Origin: a virus
IMG/VR virus record: IMGVR_UViG_3300043773_001536
Coordinates: 1-21,528 of that record
Length of the DNA stretch: 21,528 nt
Direction: 5' to 3' (one strand)
In this document: positions 12,302 to 19,675 of the stretch, piece by piece
How the letters are laid out: each line of letters starts with the position of its first letter
Position numbering within the stretch: position 1 is the stretch's first letter
Made by a program: the position numbers and the translations under genes
The notes under the pieces: generated by a model
Told to the model about the DNA's origin: nothing
What the model saw: only the letters and a program-made list of their open reading frames with translations
The model's database searches: none

Positions 12302-12566
12302 TCATGTCTCCTTTGAGACTGTGCCAAAGTTTGGGGTCGGTACCCAGGTAAATTTTGTATTTGATATAGTTACGCCAACGTGTGATTTGATTGGTCTTGC
12401 GCTCAACAAAGTTGAACATTGCGTCGCGAAACCACAATGGGTTAACAACTGCCAACAGCATGACCAAGGCCAACGGTGGCATTAGCACAGCCACAGTGAT
12501 CCAATGAAATGTCATGGCTCTATAAAATCGTCCGCCTTGGGGAGTGAGTGTGATCTCTTTGTTCAT
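12294..12566 (-). CDS. Small membrane protein
   Basis: 90 residues from ATG 12566, overlapping the upstream stop as ATGA. One long hydrophobic region (about 19-44, MTFHWITVAVLMPPLALVML onward) could form one or two helices, followed by an Arg/Lys-rich cytoplasmic part (ERKTNQITRWRNYIKYKIY). The positive C-terminal part suggests N-out/C-in topology. Not recognised; envelope-directed phage proteins of this kind are common. Confidence 0.65.
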   Translation of the reverse strand: MNKEITLTPQGGRFYRAMTFHWITVAVLMPPLALVMLLAVVNPLWFRDAMFNFVERKTNQITRWRNYIKYKIYLGTDPKLWHSLKGDMNE

Positions 12567-12760
12567 TGCGGAATCTTTCGGCATTCAAAAACACCAGGGG
12601 ACATTCGTTTCTCTCGTACCATTTGGTTCATGTTTGCGATCATAGAGGTTTTGACCTTTTCACATTCCTGTAGATCACGAAATCGACTGATGTTTTCTAT
12701 GTGGGAGCTCGGAGGTCCTGTGTTAATCACAATCAAAACGGTAAAGATCAGTTCGTACAT
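12563..12760 (-). CDS. Small phage protein with hydrophobic N-terminus
   Basis: 65 residues. MYELIFTVLIVINTGPPSS is a short hydrophobic segment that could be a signal peptide or anchor. The rest is charged and contains two Cys (ECEK, FECRK) that could pair in the periplasm. It overlaps its neighbours on both sides, by 13 bases upstream and 4 downstream, consistent with a translated gene in this operon. Family not recognised. Confidence 0.65.
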   Translation of the reverse strand: MYELIFTVLIVINTGPPSSHIENISRFRDLQECEKVKTSMIANMNQMVREKRMSPGVFECRKIPQ

Positions 12761-12972
12761 TCCTCAACTCCAAAATGTTTTTCCATTCGTCTTCCGGCAC
12801 TGAATCCATCTGTGCTGGTTCGAGAAATTAGCACACATTCCTGCACAATCAACTCGGCGTGCTTTCCTGCAACCACACCTTGAAAATACGTGGTGTCAGC
12901 ATGTTCTTTGCCAATTGAGGTGTAAGCAAACTCAATGGCCTGTTTATACAGCTCTATGGCTCGTTCATTCAT
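12748..12972 (-). CDS. Small phage protein, HFG-motif family (copy 2)
   Basis: 74 residues from ATG 12972, chosen because GAGGAC lies about 9 bases upstream; ATG at 12978 is also in frame. It reads MNERAIELYKQA..., then FQGVVAGKHAELIVQECVLI, and ends RRMEKHFGVEECTN. The AELIVQEC and KHFGVE blocks match the layout of 12065-12301. Mostly helical and soluble. It overlaps the upstream gene by 8 bases. Function unknown. Confidence 0.78.
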   Translation of the reverse strand: MNERAIELYKQAIEFAYTSIGKEHADTTYFQGVVAGKHAELIVQECVLISRTSTDGFSAGRRMEKHFGVEECTN

Positions 12973-13375
12973 ATTCATAGTCCTCGGTTTCGTAGCTGCC
13001 AGCAGTTTCGATCTGCACATGACCAAAATGGATCAAGCCGTGATCTTCGCTCACTTCAAACGGTGCATCAAACTCCACAATGGCACCCAGTTGTTCGATG
13101 TCCGCATAGGTGTTGTCGCGAATGTCTTCCACGCGGATGCAACCAATGCTGCCAGAATCCACTGAGTGACTGGTGCTGATATTGCTTTGATAAGCGCCAT
13201 CACCGTAGGCTGTGCCAAAGCTGGCAAAGCGGCGGCCATCCTTCAGCACAAACTCGCCGTTGACGTCGCGGACCACCTGGTCCAGAGGGAAAAACAAGTC
13301 ACAGACTTCGTGCCATTCATCGTGCATGACATAGCACAAGTCACCAATGTAATAACGTCCAGCGGGCATGGTCAT
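12965..13375 (-). CDS. Conserved phage protein (GRYYIGDLCYV family)
   Basis: 136 residues from ATG 13375, two bases past the upstream stop; ATG 13369 is an alternative. The opening GRYYIGDLCYVMHDEWHEVC is a recognisable signature of a soluble protein seen in many phages. GTAYGDGAY and SGSIGCIRVEDI occur mid-protein, and the tail is very acidic (ETEDYEYE). Predicted mainly beta. I know of no defined activity. It is part of the eight-gene overlapping operon. Confidence 0.8.
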   Translation of the reverse strand: MTMPAGRYYIGDLCYVMHDEWHEVCDLFFPLDQVVRDVNGEFVLKDGRRFASFGTAYGDGAYQSNISTSHSVDSGSIGCIRVEDIRDNTYADIEQLGAIVEFDAPFEVSEDHGLIHFGHVQIETAGSYETEDYEYE

Positions 13376-13377
13376 GA

Positions 13378-13608
13378 TCAACCCCAATCCTTTTTGTCAC
13401 CATGTTGTTCATTGTAATTGAAACCTGCGGTGTAGGCCACAATTTCTTCAGCAGTCATATTGGCTAATTCTACACGCTCACTGCCGTAGGTGTCACCTCG
13501 ATAGTAGTGAGGTTCAAAACCGCGATGGTAGTAGCTGTCGGCAGACCCGCGATCAAACGCACCGCCATGGCGTTGATCATATTGCGTGTCACTTTTTTGT
13601 GCAATCAT
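13378..13608 (-). CDS. Small conserved phage protein (HGGAFDRGSADSYY type)
   Basis: 76 residues. DRGSADSYYHRGFEPHYYRG and the ending MTAEEIVAYTAGFNYNEQHG with DWG form a pattern common in short phage proteins; rich in Tyr, Gly and His. No membrane segment. The start overlaps the upstream stop as TAATG, so translation is coupled. Function unknown. Confidence 0.8.
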   Translation of the reverse strand: MIAQKSDTQYDQRHGGAFDRGSADSYYHRGFEPHYYRGDTYGSERVELANMTAEEIVAYTAGFNYNEQHGDKKDWG

Positions 13609-13928
13609 TATGCAATCTCCAGTTCAGTTGCGGGGTAATCAATGCGGCCATCATACTCCAGTTGATCCTGCTCATACTGAGTAAGATAGTCGTCGGCCAC
13701 CAGTTGCCAGTCCAGGATGTGCTCGCGATAAGCATCGCTGTCGTGCTCGATTCGACCGCAAACCTGCTCCACCAACAAGCCCGGGGCCACAGTCAGGGGA
13801 TCAACTCCACGGATCACATATTCGTTGCCGCCCTTGGCCTTCCAGTAGGCATCGTCGCCGGTGCCCAGGCTACCGTCCTCGCGCCAGGCATAGTTTTCGT
13901 AAACTTGGGTGGTGATCAGCAGTTTCAT
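13608..13928 (-). CDS. Small conserved phage protein (LITTQVYENY type)
   Basis: 106 residues beginning MKLLITTQVYENYAW, with YWKAKGGNEYVIRGVD following; I recognise this start as a widespread short phage protein. Soluble, acidic, no signal. AGGAGC precedes the ATG by 5 bases. It is the first gene behind the promoter at 13958-13986 and therefore leads the operon down to 11698. Function unknown. Confidence 0.82.
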   Translation of the reverse strand: MKLLITTQVYENYAWREDGSLGTGDDAYWKAKGGNEYVIRGVDPLTVAPGLLVEQVCGRIEHDSDAYREHILDWQLVADDYLTQYEQDQLEYDGRIDYPATELEIA

Positions 13929-13957
13929 TTCAGCTCCTTGTTTCTTACTATGCTTCT

Positions 13958-13986
13958 ATTATAGCAAATTGGCAATTATTGGTCAA
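13958..13986 (-). promoter_or_regulatory. Sigma70 promoter with AATTGCCAATT palindrome in the spacer
   Basis: TTGACC (13986-13981), 17-base spacer, TATAAT (13963-13958). The spacer holds AATTG-C-CAATT, a 5-bp inverted repeat, directly ahead of TTGC-TATAAT. The second promoter at 14315-14343 has the same spacer core, so both may share an operator. It drives the small-gene operon 13928 to 11698 and overlaps the end of the GIY-YIG-like gene. Confidence 0.85.
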
Positions 13987-14308
13987 CCGATTTCACACGC
14001 ACATCGGTGTTGAGTGTGGGCCGATGTGCACGGATTAGCTCACGCTCAAAATTGTGTGCTAAAGTTTTACCGCGCAACACAGCCAAAACGCTTACAGTAA
14101 AAGCACCAACACCACGCTCGCGCAGAGCTTCATACAGTGCCCAGCTCTTGTCTTCACTGCGGCTACGATACAGGTGCTTGCGGCAACGAGTCATCACGCT
14201 GAGTTTCACAGTGGAAGCAGTCTTGGCAGTGACACCGATGTAGAAGTCCGAGCCCGAAGTGAGCATGTAAACAATGTGAGTACGATCCAAACGCTTTTTT
14301 CTTGTCAT
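13976..14308 (-). CDS. GIY-YIG-like nuclease-domain protein
   Basis: 110 residues from ATG 14308. It shows HIVYMLTSGSDFYIGVTAKT (about 9-28), the two strands of a GIY-YIG module in variant form. R-x-x-KH follows, then SWALYEALRERG, and ERELIRAHRPTLNTD containing the catalytic-type Glu (about 92). Such domains cut or nick DNA in homing, repair and phage restriction of host DNA; stand-alone forms this short often lack a targeting domain. The ATG is only 6 bases past the -10 box, so the message is leaderless. An in-frame upstream start would lie inside the promoter. Confidence 0.72.
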   Translation of the reverse strand: MTRKKRLDRTHIVYMLTSGSDFYIGVTAKTASTVKLSVMTRCRKHLYRSRSEDKSWALYEALRERGVGAFTVSVLAVLRGKTLAHNFERELIRAHRPTLNTDVRVKSVDQ

Positions 14309-14314
14309 GTGTAT

Positions 14315-14343
14315 ATTATAGCAAATTGGCAATTTCGGGTCAA
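14315..14343 (-). promoter_or_regulatory. Sigma70 promoter, near-copy of the one at 13958-13986
   Basis: TTGACC (14343-14338), 17-base spacer, TATAAT (14320-14315). It shares AATTGCCAATTTGCTATAAT, 20 bases, with the other promoter; only the 3 bases after the -35 differ. It serves the GIY-YIG-like gene, whose ATG begins 6 bases beyond the -10 box. Confidence 0.85.
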
Positions 14344-14363
14344 CCAAAATTAGGTGTTGTAAA

Positions 14364-14387
14364 AATACTACAAAAGTATTACTTTTT
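14364..14387. terminator. Weak hairpin AATACT/AGTATT in the divergent intergenic region
   Basis: A 6-bp stem with loop ACAAA (14364-14380), followed on the plus strand by ACTTTTT. It sits between the leftward and rightward promoters. It may be a weak terminator or operator-like site; it could be chance in AT-rich DNA. Confidence 0.25.
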
Positions 14388-14390
14388 GGG

Positions 14391-14420
14391 TTACAAAATC
14401 GGGATTGTGTAAACTATAAT
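14391..14420 (+). promoter_or_regulatory. Rightward promoter (TTACAA-18-TATAAT)
   Basis: -35-like TTACAA at 14391-14396, 18-base spacer, perfect TATAAT at 14415-14420. The start would be near 14427. It is the only good promoter ahead of the plus-strand genes 14464-16991. Confidence 0.62.
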
Positions 14421-14463
14421 TGAATATTTGGTCAACCAGCATCTTGACCCTATAAGTACAGCG

Positions 14464-15510
14464 ATGACAATAGATACCCCAACCATTATCCACAAAGGAG
14501 AAATTTGGCAAAAAACTCAGTGCAGGTCACAAGAAGAACAGCTGGTCAATAATATCTACCTGATTTTGCAAGCAAACTATTTTGAAAAAATAACAGAAAT
14601 CAGTTATACTAGATCTGTTTGGCAACGAGAAAATCGCAAGGTTGTGGTAAGTTTGGTTGATGACTTTTGGGATTGTGCACCGGATCAAGCTCGGGAAACA
14701 CCTTACCTATTTGATCGTCAAACACTGGTAATTACTGATAATTTTATAAATTGTCCTACATTGTATCGCTTGCATCAACTGGCGCCAAGTTTTTATGGAA
14801 TCTACTATTACGAGCCCAGTAACACTTCATGGTTACCGGATCGCGATTATTCTTTTGCTGTTAACCGACTGGACTACAAACGCATGCAGATTCTTGCCGA
14901 AGTGCATCAACATTTGAAATTCGGCGTTGGTTATGTAAATTTCAATTGCGATATTGGTGGTCGATATCCGGCAGACCAACAAACCAAACAACAGGCATTT
15001 TTGGATCAAGCACGGATTTATGCTGGCTCGCCAGCCGAAGAAAAAACATTTTCAACCCTGGCCCACATGATGCCATTGAAAAACTATGACATTGAACATG
15101 ACAACATCTTTACTCGCAGTTGGCTCAATCTTGTGGTTGAAACCTACAGCAGCGACAATGTGATAAGCTTCAGTGAAAAAATATTTAGATGCTTGGTGAC
15201 GCCGGCCCCTTGGGCAGTGTATGCAGGCCGGTACGCTGTGGCACGCCTTCGGCAATTGGGCTTTGATGTGCTGGACGATATAGTTGATCACAGCTATGAC
15301 GGCCTCATGGAAATGCAACACAAAACAACAAACTTTGCTCTTCAAGCTCGGAACACCATAGCCAAATTAAAAACTCAAGATTGGCACAGTGTTCGATCAC
15401 GCTGTGAGTCTGCGGCATTGCACAATCGAAAACTCTTGGTAGAATTTTCGCAGGCCTGGCAGCAACAAATACCAGCTTGGTTGGATCAACTTGGTCAGGA
15501 CATGGCATAA
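14464..15510 (+). CDS. Glycosyltransferase-like protein with a GT10/exostosin-type C-terminal segment
   Basis: 348 residues from ATG 14464. A TTG at 14428, right at the predicted transcript start, would add 12 residues; no Shine-Dalgarno favours either. The N-terminal half is unrecognised. At about 220-285, VVETYSSDNVISFSEKIFRC is followed by YAVARLRQLGFDVLDDIVDH and SYD. This has the layout of the GDP-sugar-binding part of GT10/exostosin-like transferases (SEK...P, then LRxLGF...D...YD). The 17692-18792 protein shares LGFDV-DDIVDHSY. Probably transfers a sugar to a phage or host surface glycan. Its stop overlaps the next ATG as TAATG. Confidence 0.7.
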   Translation: MTIDTPTIIHKGEIWQKTQCRSQEEQLVNNIYLILQANYFEKITEISYTRSVWQRENRKVVVSLVDDFWDCAPDQARETPYLFDRQTLVITDNFINCPTLYRLHQLAPSFYGIYYYEPSNTSWLPDRDYSFAVNRLDYKRMQILAEVHQHLKFGVGYVNFNCDIGGRYPADQQTKQQAFLDQARIYAGSPAEEKTFSTLAHMMPLKNYDIEHDNIFTRSWLNLVVETYSSDNVISFSEKIFRCLVTPAPWAVYAGRYAVARLRQLGFDVLDDIVDHSYDGLMEMQHKTTNFALQARNTIAKLKTQDWHSVRSRCESAALHNRKLLVEFSQAWQQQIPAWLDQLGQDMA

Positions 15511-16991
15511 TGTGCGGCATATTGTTTGTTGAAAGTCGGCATGCAATTCCTTTAGAAAAACATCTTGAAGCCCTGCAGATCTTGCAGAGTCGCGGCCCTG
15601 ATTTCACACGCTACGAACATCGTGGCAATCAGTTTGTGGCACAAACAGTGTTGCATGTCACAGGCACAGCAGATTTCTACAACAGAACTGGCAATGATTT
15701 CTTTGCCTACAACGGTGAAATATACGATTTCCTTTGGTATGGTAGATACAGCAACGACATTGAATTGGTGTATCACGCGGCGCATCGAGATCACAGACTG
15801 TTCCGTTACTTTGAAGGGCCTTGGGCATGGGTACACACTGACTTTGATCGAGTGATGTATGCTAGTGATCCACAAGGCGAGCATTATTTGTATCGTTATC
15901 AAGACGATGACATTGTGATTGTGTGCAGTGAGGTTGCACCCATACTGTGTTATATCAACACAGTCAAGGTGCCTGTGCTGTATGTCAACAAGTCATGGAC
16001 CTTGCAACAACAAACACCTTGGCAGGGCATTGAGCGTCTTGAACCTGGTAGGCTATACATCAATCATGAGGCCGACACAAGCCTAGATGACATTTGGTCT
16101 TGGATCAATCCAAGGCAAGATCTATCTTTTGAAGACGCCTATCGGGAATTTGATTCCATATGGACCAGAGCCATGCGCATCATCAAACCTGAGTGTGCGA
16201 CTGTTCTCAGTTATTCAGGAGGATTGGACAGCAGTATTATTTTGCCAGATCTCAATCCATCACAGTTGATTGTGACCAACATGACTGGCAAAGATCCCAT
16301 AGCCGACCGTGTTAAAGAATTCCTAACACCCAAACAACAACAGAGATTGACCCAAGTACACATAGACTATGAACAGTATGCACAACATTATCTAGCTGTG
16401 ATTGATCGTACTCGCATGCCGGTTCAAAGCTGGAGCTACGTGGGCAAATGGATAGTGGCACAGGCCTGCCAGGCACGAGTGTTGTTTTCGGGCCAAGCAG
16501 CCGATGAGTTGTTTGGCGGGTATGATGTGTACAGAAATATTTCCTATACCACCGAGCACTCGACCAGTCCCTACAGTTTGCACATTGATTCTGACACCTG
16601 GCAAAAATGTCTAGCAGTTTACAACAACGATCCGCGACAGGCCACATTGTTGGCCGACTACTGGTGTCAAATAGTTGGGTCGGACGGTCCGGGTAGTGAC
16701 CGTATTGGTGGTGCACACGGCATAGAAACACGCAACCCATTTCAACTCAAAAGTGTCATGACATTTGCTTTGAACTTGCCCTGGGAGTTCAAAGTCAGCA
16801 ATGTTGGTAAACCCTTGATAAGAAAAAAATTCCTGGAGCGTTGGCCTGAAGATTTGGTATTGCCCAAGATGGGATTTGCCGGACATGCCAATGACTCGCT
16901 GCCTTGGTTGGGGGTAGAGATTGACTCAACCGGTGATCGGCATCGTGATTGGCAACAAATAGCACAAAAAACTTTTTACAAACACGCTTGA
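15510..16991 (+). CDS. Glutamine-hydrolysing asparagine synthetase-like amidotransferase
   Basis: 493 residues starting MCGILFVE, so Cys2 is the N-terminal nucleophile of a class II glutaminase. RGPD (28-31) and YNGEIYDF (about 68-75) belong to the same domain. The synthetase domain has the PP-loop SYSGGLDSSI (about 232-241), SGQAADELFGGYDVY near 329-343, and a late GIETRNPF...P segment, all typical of AsnB. Known family reaction: ATP-dependent transfer of glutamine nitrogen to aspartate. In surface-polysaccharide loci such proteins often amidate sugar acids instead. The flanking glycosyltransferases favour that here, as inference. Shorter than cellular AsnB (about 550). Confidence 0.88.
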   Translation: MCGILFVESRHAIPLEKHLEALQILQSRGPDFTRYEHRGNQFVAQTVLHVTGTADFYNRTGNDFFAYNGEIYDFLWYGRYSNDIELVYHAAHRDHRLFRYFEGPWAWVHTDFDRVMYASDPQGEHYLYRYQDDDIVIVCSEVAPILCYINTVKVPVLYVNKSWTLQQQTPWQGIERLEPGRLYINHEADTSLDDIWSWINPRQDLSFEDAYREFDSIWTRAMRIIKPECATVLSYSGGLDSSIILPDLNPSQLIVTNMTGKDPIADRVKEFLTPKQQQRLTQVHIDYEQYAQHYLAVIDRTRMPVQSWSYVGKWIVAQACQARVLFSGQAADELFGGYDVYRNISYTTEHSTSPYSLHIDSDTWQKCLAVYNNDPRQATLLADYWCQIVGSDGPGSDRIGGAHGIETRNPFQLKSVMTFALNLPWEFKVSNVGKPLIRKKFLERWPEDLVLPKMGFAGHANDSLPWLGVEIDSTGDRHRDWQQIAQKTFYKHA

Positions 16992-17680
16992 TATTGTGAC
17001 CAATCAATCACTTGGTCAAACCATTCAGGGGTAAAATTAACTTCTGGATGTACGGCAAAATATTTGGTCATCATACCAACTGCTTGATCTTCACCGGGCG
17101 TGACTGATCGTGTGCGTGAACTGTTATACTCATACCAGTCTATGCCATAAGGTGCATCAGCATCGGTTAGTCTAAACAAGAACTCTTGGCCAGATTCGGC
17201 GCCACACAATTCGGCAAATCGATCAAATGTGTCAACTGGTTCAAGATTACTATACAAGTGCGCACGGCAAGCATGAGTTGAAATAAACGCCGATACTGTG
17301 CGTATTTCGGGTATGCGTTCAAGGCAACGCAGTCTTGAATCACCATTGCCAGATTGAAAAGAACCATCTCCTAGATCTTGTATTAACCAAGGCTTGACTA
17401 TGCCCTGTCTGCGTATATCGTGTATCCACATGTTGAGTTTGACCAAATTGGCAATGTCATAAAAACATTTAGGATTGGTTAAAAATGCATGAGTGCCTTG
17501 TGTTTGTCGGCCATGATTGGCCCAAGCACACAGATCTGCTAGACGTTGGGCAGTTGATATATGATCAAATCTGGATTGTGGGTTCCAGAATAAACAATGC
17601 TGACCACCATGTGCGGCCTTAAATATTACATCGCTTGGACCAGGATACTGAACTTGTTCTAGGGGGTTATTCCAATACAT
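16976..17680 (-). CDS. Unknown protein with a ParB-like motif
   Basis: 234 residues from ATG 17680; an alternative start lies at 17716. It opens MYWNNPLEQVQYPGPSD and is rich in His, Trp and Arg. At about 95-125, GIVKPWLIQDLGDGSFQSGN then GDSRLRCLERI resembles the ParB/sulfiredoxin-fold pattern, where a G-x-x-R signature binds a nucleotide. Such domains are common in phages. I cannot confirm it by eye. It is the only minus-strand gene in the plus-strand module, overlapping the end of the asparagine synthetase-like gene by 16 bases. A TATAAGTA late-type box is 4 bases before its ATG. Confidence 0.65.
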   Translation of the reverse strand: MYWNNPLEQVQYPGPSDVIFKAAHGGQHCLFWNPQSRFDHISTAQRLADLCAWANHGRQTQGTHAFLTNPKCFYDIANLVKLNMWIHDIRRQGIVKPWLIQDLGDGSFQSGNGDSRLRCLERIPEIRTVSAFISTHACRAHLYSNLEPVDTFDRFAELCGAESGQEFLFRLTDADAPYGIDWYEYNSSRTRSVTPGEDQAVGMMTKYFAVHPEVNFTPEWFDQVIDWSQYQACL

Positions 17681-17691
17681 ACCATACTTAT

Positions 17692-18792
17692 ATGATAGAA
17701 ATCTTTGGCCCAACATATCGCTACAACGGCGAGATCTTAACTGAACCTGAAATAATTTATGTTAACGATCATCACTATGATGAAGAAAATCATTGTTTTC
17801 ATGTGAAAACTTTGTTGGAAAACAGCACTTGCGACCCCCATAAACACTTGGTGGTATTTGATCATATCAACCATGATGACGAATTGGCTGAATACAATAT
17901 CTTGTGTATGCCTATATTTTTAACTGCCGAAGCCAAAGAGTTTGAAACAAGAAACATACAACCCAATTGGAACAACAAACATTATGCTTTCAATTTCATG
18001 ATCAACAAACCCAGGCCCAACAGAGAGTTCTTGTTGGTGTTGATCAAACACTTTGGGCTAGACAATTACACCTATTCGTTGTGCTGGAAAAAAACCGATA
18101 TCAATCGCGCCAAAATGTTGGCCAATACCAATTCAGATTGGTACAAACAAATTATAAACAACACCCAAGTTGACATTCCAGAAAAATCTTATGCGTTCGG
18201 ACACGAAGTTTTTTTAGATCAAGGACTTAAATCCGGACAAATCAAGAATATGGAAAACTATGCTGGGCTGTTGAAAGATACACTGTTTGAGCCCAGTTGC
18301 GTGAGTCTAATCACTGAACCCAGTTTCTATGAACGTGAAACACTCAAAACAGAAAAGACCATTATGGCTATCTATGGCGGAACTATACCGATTTGGGTAG
18401 GCGGTTGGGCCATACCTGAAAGTATGCGCCGCCTGGGGTTTGATGTGTTTGATGATATAGTAGATCATAGTTACGAACGCATGGTAGATCCTTGGGATCG
18501 CGCCTACTATGCTGTAGAAAAAAATCTACATCTATTGCGTGACGTTGACCGCACTCGAAAGTTTATACAAAATAATCGGGCTAGATTTCAACATAATCTT
18601 GATCTAGTGCATCGCAATGTGTTCATGGAAGATCTTGTAGAAAAAATCAACCGATATGATGCAAAGACTCAACGTGTGCTCAGAGAAATTTCTCGAGGTT
18701 TCAGATTTAGATTGTTTAATGATTATAAATTGCTAGGTGATATATTAGGCAGGCCTGGTCCACCGATTGAAGAAACAAAGAGATGGGGTTAA
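17692..18792 (+). CDS. Glycosyltransferase-like protein, GT10/exostosin-type C-terminal segment
   Basis: 366 residues from ATG 17692. An upstream in-frame start at 17635 would overlap the opposing gene. The N-terminal half is unrecognised. At about 220-270, SLITEPSFYERETLKTEKTI is followed by YGGTIPIWVGGWAIPESMRR and LGFDVFDDIVDHSYE. This is the EKT...P-W...LGF...D...YE layout of GT10/exostosin-type sugar transferases. The shared LGFDV-DDIVDHSY block marks it as a distant paralogue of 14464-15510. A charged helical C-terminus follows. It probably acts with that protein on a surface glycan. Its ATG is 11 bases from the divergent start at 17680. TTAA at the 3' end is shared with the opposing gene's stop. 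Confidence 0.72.
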   Translation: MIEIFGPTYRYNGEILTEPEIIYVNDHHYDEENHCFHVKTLLENSTCDPHKHLVVFDHINHDDELAEYNILCMPIFLTAEAKEFETRNIQPNWNNKHYAFNFMINKPRPNREFLLVLIKHFGLDNYTYSLCWKKTDINRAKMLANTNSDWYKQIINNTQVDIPEKSYAFGHEVFLDQGLKSGQIKNMENYAGLLKDTLFEPSCVSLITEPSFYERETLKTEKTIMAIYGGTIPIWVGGWAIPESMRRLGFDVFDDIVDHSYERMVDPWDRAYYAVEKNLHLLRDVDRTRKFIQNNRARFQHNLDLVHRNVFMEDLVEKINRYDAKTQRVLREISRGFRFRLFNDYKLLGDILGRPGPPIEETKRWG

Positions 18793-19148
18793 AGTCTCTC
18801 AAGATAGCGTAAAAACTTTTCCAAGTCGCCATACATGGCATACATGATGGCTTGTTGACTGCCGAATATAATTAGTTTGGGAGTTTTACCGACTTTGAGA
18901 TAGTAGGGACAATCCAGTTTTCGATTCAAGGTCATCAGCAAACCGGGACTCAACATTTTTGTAAAATCAAACTGGTATTGTTCAATGGACAAAAATTTAA
19001 AAGTATCATACCCAGATATACTCAATCTCAATCCACCATCATTTCGCAAATCTTGCCACCACGACTTTAACGCCCATTCAAAACTAGGCCGATCATCTAC
19101 TGGCAGTTGATTTAACAGTTGTTGGGTAAGTTGTTGTTTATCGGGCAT
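18789..19148 (-). CDS. Conserved T4-like phage protein, about 120 residues
   Basis: 119 residues. LRLSISGYDTFKFLSIEQYQ followed by DFTKMLSPGLLMTLNRKLDC-PYYLK and LIIFGSQQAIMYAMYGDLEK is a layout I recognise from uncharacterised proteins of T4-like cyanophages and pelagiphages. Soluble, mixed alpha/beta. It overlaps the upstream gene by 11 bases and meets the opposing glycosyltransferase gene tail to tail. Function unknown; gene order here (18789 to 21528) looks like conserved phage core. Confidence 0.8.
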   Translation of the reverse strand: MPDKQQLTQQLLNQLPVDDRPSFEWALKSWWQDLRNDGGLRLSISGYDTFKFLSIEQYQFDFTKMLSPGLLMTLNRKLDCPYYLKVGKTPKLIIFGSQQAIMYAMYGDLEKFLRYLERL

Positions 19149-19434
19149 CGGGGTATACCTGCGCCCCCTGCGTCAACAGCACCACTGTGAACTTGTCAGT
19201 CTTGAATTGTGTGTTGAGTTTTTTGGCCAAGTTTCTGGCATGCCCGGGATTGGAAAAACTTACTTTTTTGTATTTGGGTCCGGGGTATTGTGTGAGCATG
19301 TTTGATGTTTTCAAGTTAATGGGCTTGGTATCAAAAAACACAGCCCACACTCCCTCGGAGGCCAACACTTGCTCGGTCTTGTAAGTTGCTTTGTCAGTGT
19401 GCTCGATCAGCACCGTTGGCTTGGGTCTACTCAT
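19138..19434 (-). CDS. Conserved T4-like phage protein (PGPKYKKVSFSNPGHA type)
   Basis: 98 residues. KPTVLIEHTDKATYKTEQVL, YPGPKYKKVSFSNPGHARNL and FKTDKFTVVLLTQG are strongly recognisable blocks of a small basic protein frequent in T4-like environmental phages. Basic surface and size could suit nucleic-acid binding, which is only a guess. GGAG sits 7-8 bases before the ATG, and a late-like GATAAATA lies upstream. Confidence 0.83.
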   Translation of the reverse strand: MSRPKPTVLIEHTDKATYKTEQVLASEGVWAVFFDTKPINLKTSNMLTQYPGPKYKKVSFSNPGHARNLAKKLNTQFKTDKFTVVLLTQGAQVYPDAR

Positions 19435-19443
19435 CGTTATCTC

Positions 19444-19470
19444 CGTAGTTTATTTATCTCAAAAACTACG
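19444..19470 (-). promoter_or_regulatory. GATAAATA late-like box inside an 8-bp inverted repeat
   Basis: CGTAGTTT (19444-19451) pairs with AAACTACG (19463-19470). GATAAATA (19458-19451, one mismatch to TATAAATA) lies across the loop. It sits between the stop at 19466 and the ATG at 19434. A late promoter that also forms a hairpin in read-through RNA is possible. Confidence 0.4.
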
Positions 19471-19675
19471 TGCTTTTAAAACCACCACCACTCATCTCCA
19501 CTGTGACAGTTTCTTCGCGACTGGCCGAATTGCGCATACTTTCCAAGGTCAACAACAGTTTGGTAATGTCCCCGTGTAGGTCTTTGGCATCACGCAAGGT
19601 CATTGTGAGGTCACGTTGGCCACGACTTTCTGCAGCCTTGATTGTATCCACAAAACGATTGATATGTAGACTCAT
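19466..19675 (-). CDS. Small conserved phage protein (coiled, DAKDLHGDITKLLLTLE type)
   Basis: 69 residues, nearly all helical: RFVDTIKAAESRGQRDLTMT, then LRDAKDLHGDITKLLLTLES, with a Gly/Ser/Thr tail. I recognise this as a recurrent short protein of T4-like environmental phages; function unknown. It starts one base after the stop of the MazG-like gene, so the two are probably coupled. Confidence 0.8.
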   Translation of the reverse strand: MSLHINRFVDTIKAAESRGQRDLTMTLRDAKDLHGDITKLLLTLESMRNSASREETVTVEMSGGGFKST

